Shown here one piece after another: positions 59,786 through 64,000 of a DNA stretch of 64,000 nt. Position 1 is the first letter of the stretch; each line of letters begins with the position of its first letter. The position numbers and the translations under genes were made by a program. The notes beneath the pieces were generated by a model. That model had not been told where the DNA came from. It saw nothing but the letters and a program-made list of their open reading frames with translations, and searched no databases. The stretch comes from Rhynchosporium graminicola (taxonomy: Eukaryota > Ascomycota > Leotiomycetes > Helotiales > Ploettnerulaceae), in NCBI GenBank assembly GCA_900074885.1, contig FJUW01000012.1, positions 868,001 through 932,000 on the forward strand, written 5' to 3'.

Positions 59786-60421
59786 GGTCTCTAGAGAATC
59801 ACTTTATTGTATTTTTCCCTGTGGCTAACAGATTGGTGGGAAAAGTAGAATATTTGAATCAAGTGACTGAGAGTGCCTAAGTAGACACTTTGTAGTGGAT
59901 TTTACTTGTTGAAGGAGATGACAGATGATGGGAATACAATAAATATTATGCTTTCGAAGGCGCTTCCTGTCACTTTAAGGGCGCTGAATTTGCCGAGACT
60001 CAGCCGTCTGCTACTTGCCAAGGAAAGACTATCCTGTATTCAGTATCTGCAAGTTTAGCGAGGTCGAAGAGGAAGACAGTAGTTGCAAATGCAAATAAGG
60101 ATGAAACCCACACCCACTATCAGATTTCTGCCATCTATCTGATTCATTAGTCGTAAGTCGCAAGACAAAGTGCAATTGCTTTCCTCAGCCGCGCCAGATC
60201 CCAGACTGAGTCATATCTGCTCATAAAGCCAAAACTCCCTCGCAAAATGCCGCTAATTCTCTTCTCATCAACTGAACCTAGCTGTAGCTGCTGTCTTCCG
60301 AAAGACCAAGCAACTTGCTCAAAGGCGTCATAATCAATCGAAATATCATGTTATCTGCTCAAAAACATGAATTCCCTCGCAATATCTGTATTGAACACAT
60401 CTCCAGGCATCTCGGCCGTAG
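59786..60421. other. Intergenic, no gene seen
   Basis: 636 nt between the isochorismatase-like start and the MRE11 stop. The plus-strand frame 60315-60902 is the shadow of the repetitive MRE11 tail. Confidence 0.6.
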
Positions 60422-62675
60422 TTACTTTCTTCTAGAAGAAGAAACAACTGGCTCGAAAGCATCATCATCATCCGAAATCTCATCATCGCTCAATTCTCTT
60501 ACAGCCTTATTCTTTGCTTGCGAATGCGAAAAGTTGATCTGCGTCTGTCGTCCTCTCGAAGTAATAGCTGCAGCTCTCTTCGGCTGTGACTTTGTCAGGG
60601 CGGGCTCATCATCATCCAACATGATCACATCGTCATCTTCATCCTCACTTGGCTCAAGCACCTTCTTCCGGCCTTTCGCAGGAGTCTTAGCAGGTGCCTT
60701 TGCTTTGGGGGCAGCCTTAGGTTTAACGGGGGCTTTCTTGATTGAAGCTTTTTTTGCGGGGGCCTTTTTGGTTGTGGTTGACATGACCGACTCATTGTCG
60801 TCTTCACTCAATGCAGCTGCCTTCTTTGCACCACGTTTGGGCTTGGGTGTCTCGTCTTCATCATCATCGGCATCCTCGATGAAGAGCATGGATCCGGGCT
60901 GATCTGCCCAAGCACCATTCGTATCGGAGTCCCAGTTTGATGGCGTAGGCTTCATCGTTCCCTTTCTCTTGGGTCTCTTGACGCCAGCCTTGAATTCAGA
61001 ATTCTGCTTCTCACGCAAACGTTCCATGGCAGTATCGAGATCATCTTCCTCATCATCCAAGCCCATCAAGTCTCGAACTCCCGTAGCAAGACTGTCGATA
61101 ATGAATGTGTCCACAGCATGTTTATCATCCTTTTCCACAAACTGGGTGACAGCGTCGCCAAAAGGCTCTTGAGGCAGGATCTTGAGTGACTGTGCTGCAA
61201 GGAACTCGTGGACAAGCATGCTAACCTTGACGTTATCGTTACTGATAGCAGCCAGAATTTCGGCATCAGGCATTTCTTTCTCATCCAAGTTGGTTTTTCC
61301 TGGTCTGTTAGGAAAAATCTAATCTGTTGGGAATGTTGACTCACTGCTTGATGTCTTCTTCTTGTAGAACTGTACCACATCCTTACGATTTGCGACAGTC
61401 TCGATGAAGCGATTAGAGAATCGCTGGGGATTTTCGCAGTCGAATTTACCCCCGTCAGGTGCTGAGTATTCAACTCTAAGCCTAACAAGTGGCAGTGGGA
61501 CCTCTTCTGGTGGATCGTCTGGATCTTGGATGGCGAGCCACTCCTCCTTGGCCTCTTCGATAAGCTCATTCACCACCTTGACCAACTGGACCGTTAGCGA
61601 GCTTCTGTTATCCTTCATCTTGGCAAGACGTTTGAAGCGGTCATCTTCGGCTAGGACCAGCTCCCGATGAACGAATGGTCTAACCGACTTGATGCGGTGC
61701 TTCTTGACTGTGAAGTCACGGCCAGTAACACTGAGAATAGCAACATGCTTCGACACTGCTTCTCCGGGTACAAGTGATGTTGCTACAGAAGAACCAGGCT
61801 GCATGACGTGAAATCCCATGGTCGGGTTTTCGCGCGGATCGATCAAGCACTCATGTTCGTGACCCCAGACAACGAGATCCAAGAGGTCTGGCAAGAAGTG
61901 TTCGGGTAGGTATCCTGATTCGGTGTGGGCATAGTGGTTCTGGTGGACGGCCATCAGATTGAACCATTCCTTCTTCTGTTCGCTTGGTGAAAAAAACTTG
62001 ACACCTCCATCTCTGAAAGTTCGGTGTAATCTCTCGTCTCTGACATTACTCATGCCGTATAGCGCTAGCTTAGTGCTACCCTTCTGTAGGAGAACTGGCT
62101 TGATATCGATTCTATCCGACTCGGGGGTTCGTCCAAAGTAGTTAAGTAGTCCCGAAACCTGGAGCAGATCCAAAGAACACAAGTGGCCATCCCCTGTAGG
62201 GTCGTCGTGGTTACCATGAATAGAGAACACGGGAATAGCAACGTTAATATCAGGGTCCTCATAGTTGACAATATTGAAAGCGCCATCGAAGACTTCGTTG
62301 GCATCACTTAGGAACTGTAACTCGCAAGGCTTGTCCCCCAGACAGTTTTGTCGAAGAGATCGCATGACTTGATATATAGACTTCCGAGAAGGCTTGTTAT
62401 CATGAAATAAGTCGCCGGCGAGGAGAACCATGTCGACCTACATGATGTCAGAGAAGACATGAGCAAACAGGTGGTTACTTACATCTTGATCCTTTGCCAT
62501 GCGCATAACCTCGTCGAAGCTCTTCCACGAATCGTCTTTTCGGATAGGGTCTCGTTCTTCATAACCAACGTGACTGTCAGTGGCAATAAGGATCCGGATT
62601 GTATCCGCGCCTGTAGTATGTGTAAGTACGTGATCAAAAGAATGTTGTTGTGAGGCACATACTTGATGAAGGCAT
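60422..62675 (-). CDS. MRE11: double-strand break repair nuclease MRE11
   Basis: Exons 62675-62663, 62610-62483, 62437-61345 and 61299-60422, about 703 aa. Nuclease of the MRE11-RAD50-NBS1/XRS2 complex in break sensing, resection and telomere upkeep. Phosphoesterase motifs: ATDSHVGY (Asp16, His18), [13 protein letters not shown] (Asp56), [10 protein letters not shown] (Asn123, His124), AVHQNHYAH (His212) and VVWGHEHEC (His240, His242). The capping domain ends at [23 protein letters not shown]. The C-terminal 230 residues are Lys/Ala/Pro-rich with acidic patches ([11 protein letters not shown]), a GR pair in [13 protein letters not shown], and an SDDD tail. The start [14 protein letters not shown] depends on a 13-nt first exon. 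The last intron is placed to keep phase (A|GTGAGT..GACCAG|GA). Confidence 0.93.
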
Positions 62676-63001
62676 CTTGTAGACAAATTCTTTCCTCAGA
62701 TGCGCCGCACTCTAGAGGTGGTGCAGATGACCAATGAGTTTTCTAACGAATCGTCAATCAAGTGTGGAAATGTGGTGGTGACATTCGATATCGATGTCGA
62801 GATATCGAAGGCGATGTGGCTATCTGAGGCGCGGTATTTATCTCGCTCGCTGGGCGACGCGATCTCGCGTAAAGTGCCCCCTGCACTTTGCTGCAGTAGC
62901 CTGGTGTGGGCTAGACCTGGTTAAATAAACTTAGTTGAACCGAGCTGGCGAGCTGGACAACGACGGCAAAGCTTCGATCGCAACAATATATACCCACGAA
63001 A
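62676..63001. promoter_or_regulatory. Bidirectional promoter region, MRE11/RSM19
   Basis: 326 nt between two divergent start codons, containing both promoters. No named element was verified. Confidence 0.55.
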
Positions 63002-63439
63002 ATGAATCCTACACGGGTGCTTCTGGCGCGTTCAGTCTGGAAAGGTAAAATGAAACAGTGAATGATTGACAGCAAAGCACGATGGCTAATTCTCTACAGG
63101 TCCCAATATAGTTCCGTAAGAGTCAATGACTCCCAGCAATTGCCTACCCTCTGACCTCGATTAGACTTCCAATTCAAAGAGCAGCTCCTGGGCAAAGAAC
63201 TCCCCCGATCAAGACGCAGGCTCGATCCGCGACCATTCTCCCGAACTTTGTGGGACTGGTATTTCAAGTGCACAACGGAAAGAGATACAATGACGTGGAA
63301 ATCACGGAAGACATGGTCGGACACAAGCTTGGAGAATTTTCAGCGTATGCTTTGCACAGGTCGATTGGTATGGAATATATGCTAATCCGTGCACAGGACA
63401 AGGAAACCGTTCTCGTATAAGCAGAGCAAGAACAAGTAG
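63002..63439 (+). CDS. RSM19: mitochondrial small-subunit ribosomal protein S19 (uS19m)
   Basis: Exons 63002-63044, 63100-63115, 63165-63344 and 63397-63439, 93 aa. Mitoribosomal small-subunit head protein. The spliced protein starts [24 protein letters not shown] and carries the S19 signatures [43 protein letters not shown], ending in KQSKNK. The second exon is only 16 nt (coding for part of GPNIVP), and the last exon must be read in another frame than the open one that follows exon 3; splicing GC|G gives [11 protein letters not shown]. None of this is visible as a single ORF. Divergent from MRE11. Confidence 0.95.
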
Positions 63440-64000
63440 ATGAGGCGATATTGTATCTGGATAGGCGTTTGGGAGTAATCAATGGACTATGTGTAAACAG
63501 AGTGTACTATGAGTACGAACAGGGCATGATCAGCCCAAAGTTCTACATTTTGCGGGCATCTTATAAGTGGTGATGACTGAGAGGAAGCCGCTCTTGGAAG
63601 TGGCCGAGAATGTTACATCTCGAAAGTCTCAAGAAACGCTTTGCGCATCTCGACATGGGTGGACTACTTCCTAGCGTCTTTCCATCAATCTCTCGAAATC
63701 GGCTTGTTCATGAGCCGTTGTGATACCGGTGATTTGACATTCTTTTATTATACTAACAATCCTCTATTTGCAAATTTTTAGCACTTGTGCCCAGAAGATA
63801 ATTGCCGTAATATGTGGCAAGGAAACGCCTCACAACGCCGCCCATTGCATGCATCCGATCCAAGCCAATCCATCTCAAGTCAAGCTGCAGCTGCCTGTGC
63901 CCGTAATTTCTCATCTGTAGAACTCTCCTCTCTTAACATTAACTCCATACTCTCCCACAGCCATTCCCAAGTCTTCCATGGTCAACACGGTCCTATTCTG
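63440..64000. other. End of window, no gene seen
   Basis: 561 nt. The end may be the upstream flank of another gene outside the window. Confidence 0.5.

Noticed and set aside
60315..60902. Plus-strand frame rich in Ser and Ala
   Set aside because: It is the complement of the Lys/Ala/Asp-rich MRE11 tail, whose low complexity leaves the opposite strand open.

Overview
The window looks like nuclear DNA of a filamentous ascomycete, most likely a leotiomycete (inference from the style of the proteins; no taxonomic marker was tested). Most genes are broken by short introns (about 45-150 nt, one of 316 nt) with GT..AG borders, and both strands are used about equally. The genes are eukaryotic housekeeping and fungal accessory families. 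I reconstructed exon structures by hand so that phases and conserved motifs join. There are 24 intact-looking protein genes and two decayed ones. I recognised no rRNA, tRNA, CRISPR array or intact transposon.

Layout. 0.6-10 kb: FMP52-like NAD(P)-binding mitochondrial protein, a small mitochondrial-type hypothetical protein, a 2EXR-domain protein, the wybutosine enzyme TRM12/TYW2, F-actin capping protein alpha and cytochrome b5. 10-19 kb (all minus strand): a RING-H2 protein, a LovC-like medium-chain enoyl reductase, an MCH1-type transporter and an alpha-arrestin with a PPxY motif. 22-26.3 kb: an unknown Ser/Pro-rich protein and the RTP1/TANGO6 HEAT-repeat protein. 26.8-31 kb: a decayed asparagine synthetase followed by about 3 kb without a readable gene. 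31-38 kb: methylthioadenosine phosphorylase divergent from ribosomal protein L26, a short-chain dehydrogenase and a zinc alcohol dehydrogenase. 40-42 kb: an MpaB-type (DUF2236) membrane oxygenase. 42.2-47.8 kb: a 5.7-kb gene-poor stretch with microsatellites. 47.8-57.4 kb: aldehyde dehydrogenase, a membrane-anchored histidine-acid-phosphatase relative, a secreted beta-propeller protein and a DUF829 (PaxU/TMEM53-like) hydrolase. 57.7-63.4 kb: a freshly broken HD-domain gene, an isochorismatase-like hydrolase, MRE11, and divergent mitochondrial RSM19.

How the genes relate. The genes are mostly independent housekeeping functions. MTAP/RPL26 and MRE11/RSM19 are head-to-head pairs with compact shared promoters. 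The alcohol and aldehyde dehydrogenases could act in one ethanol/acetaldehyde route but lie 10 kb apart. MpaB-like, LovC-like and PaxU-like proteins belong to families met in secondary metabolism, but no synthase gene is present, so I do not call a biosynthetic cluster.

The most notable observations are three introns that only work with a GC donor (about 3 of 50), very small coding exons (13-19 nt), two pseudogenes at different stages of decay, a RING finger with an Asp as last zinc ligand as in Rbx1, and a phosphatase-family protein whose catalytic RHGxRxP motif has lost both arginines. I did not find a convincing new multi-gene system.
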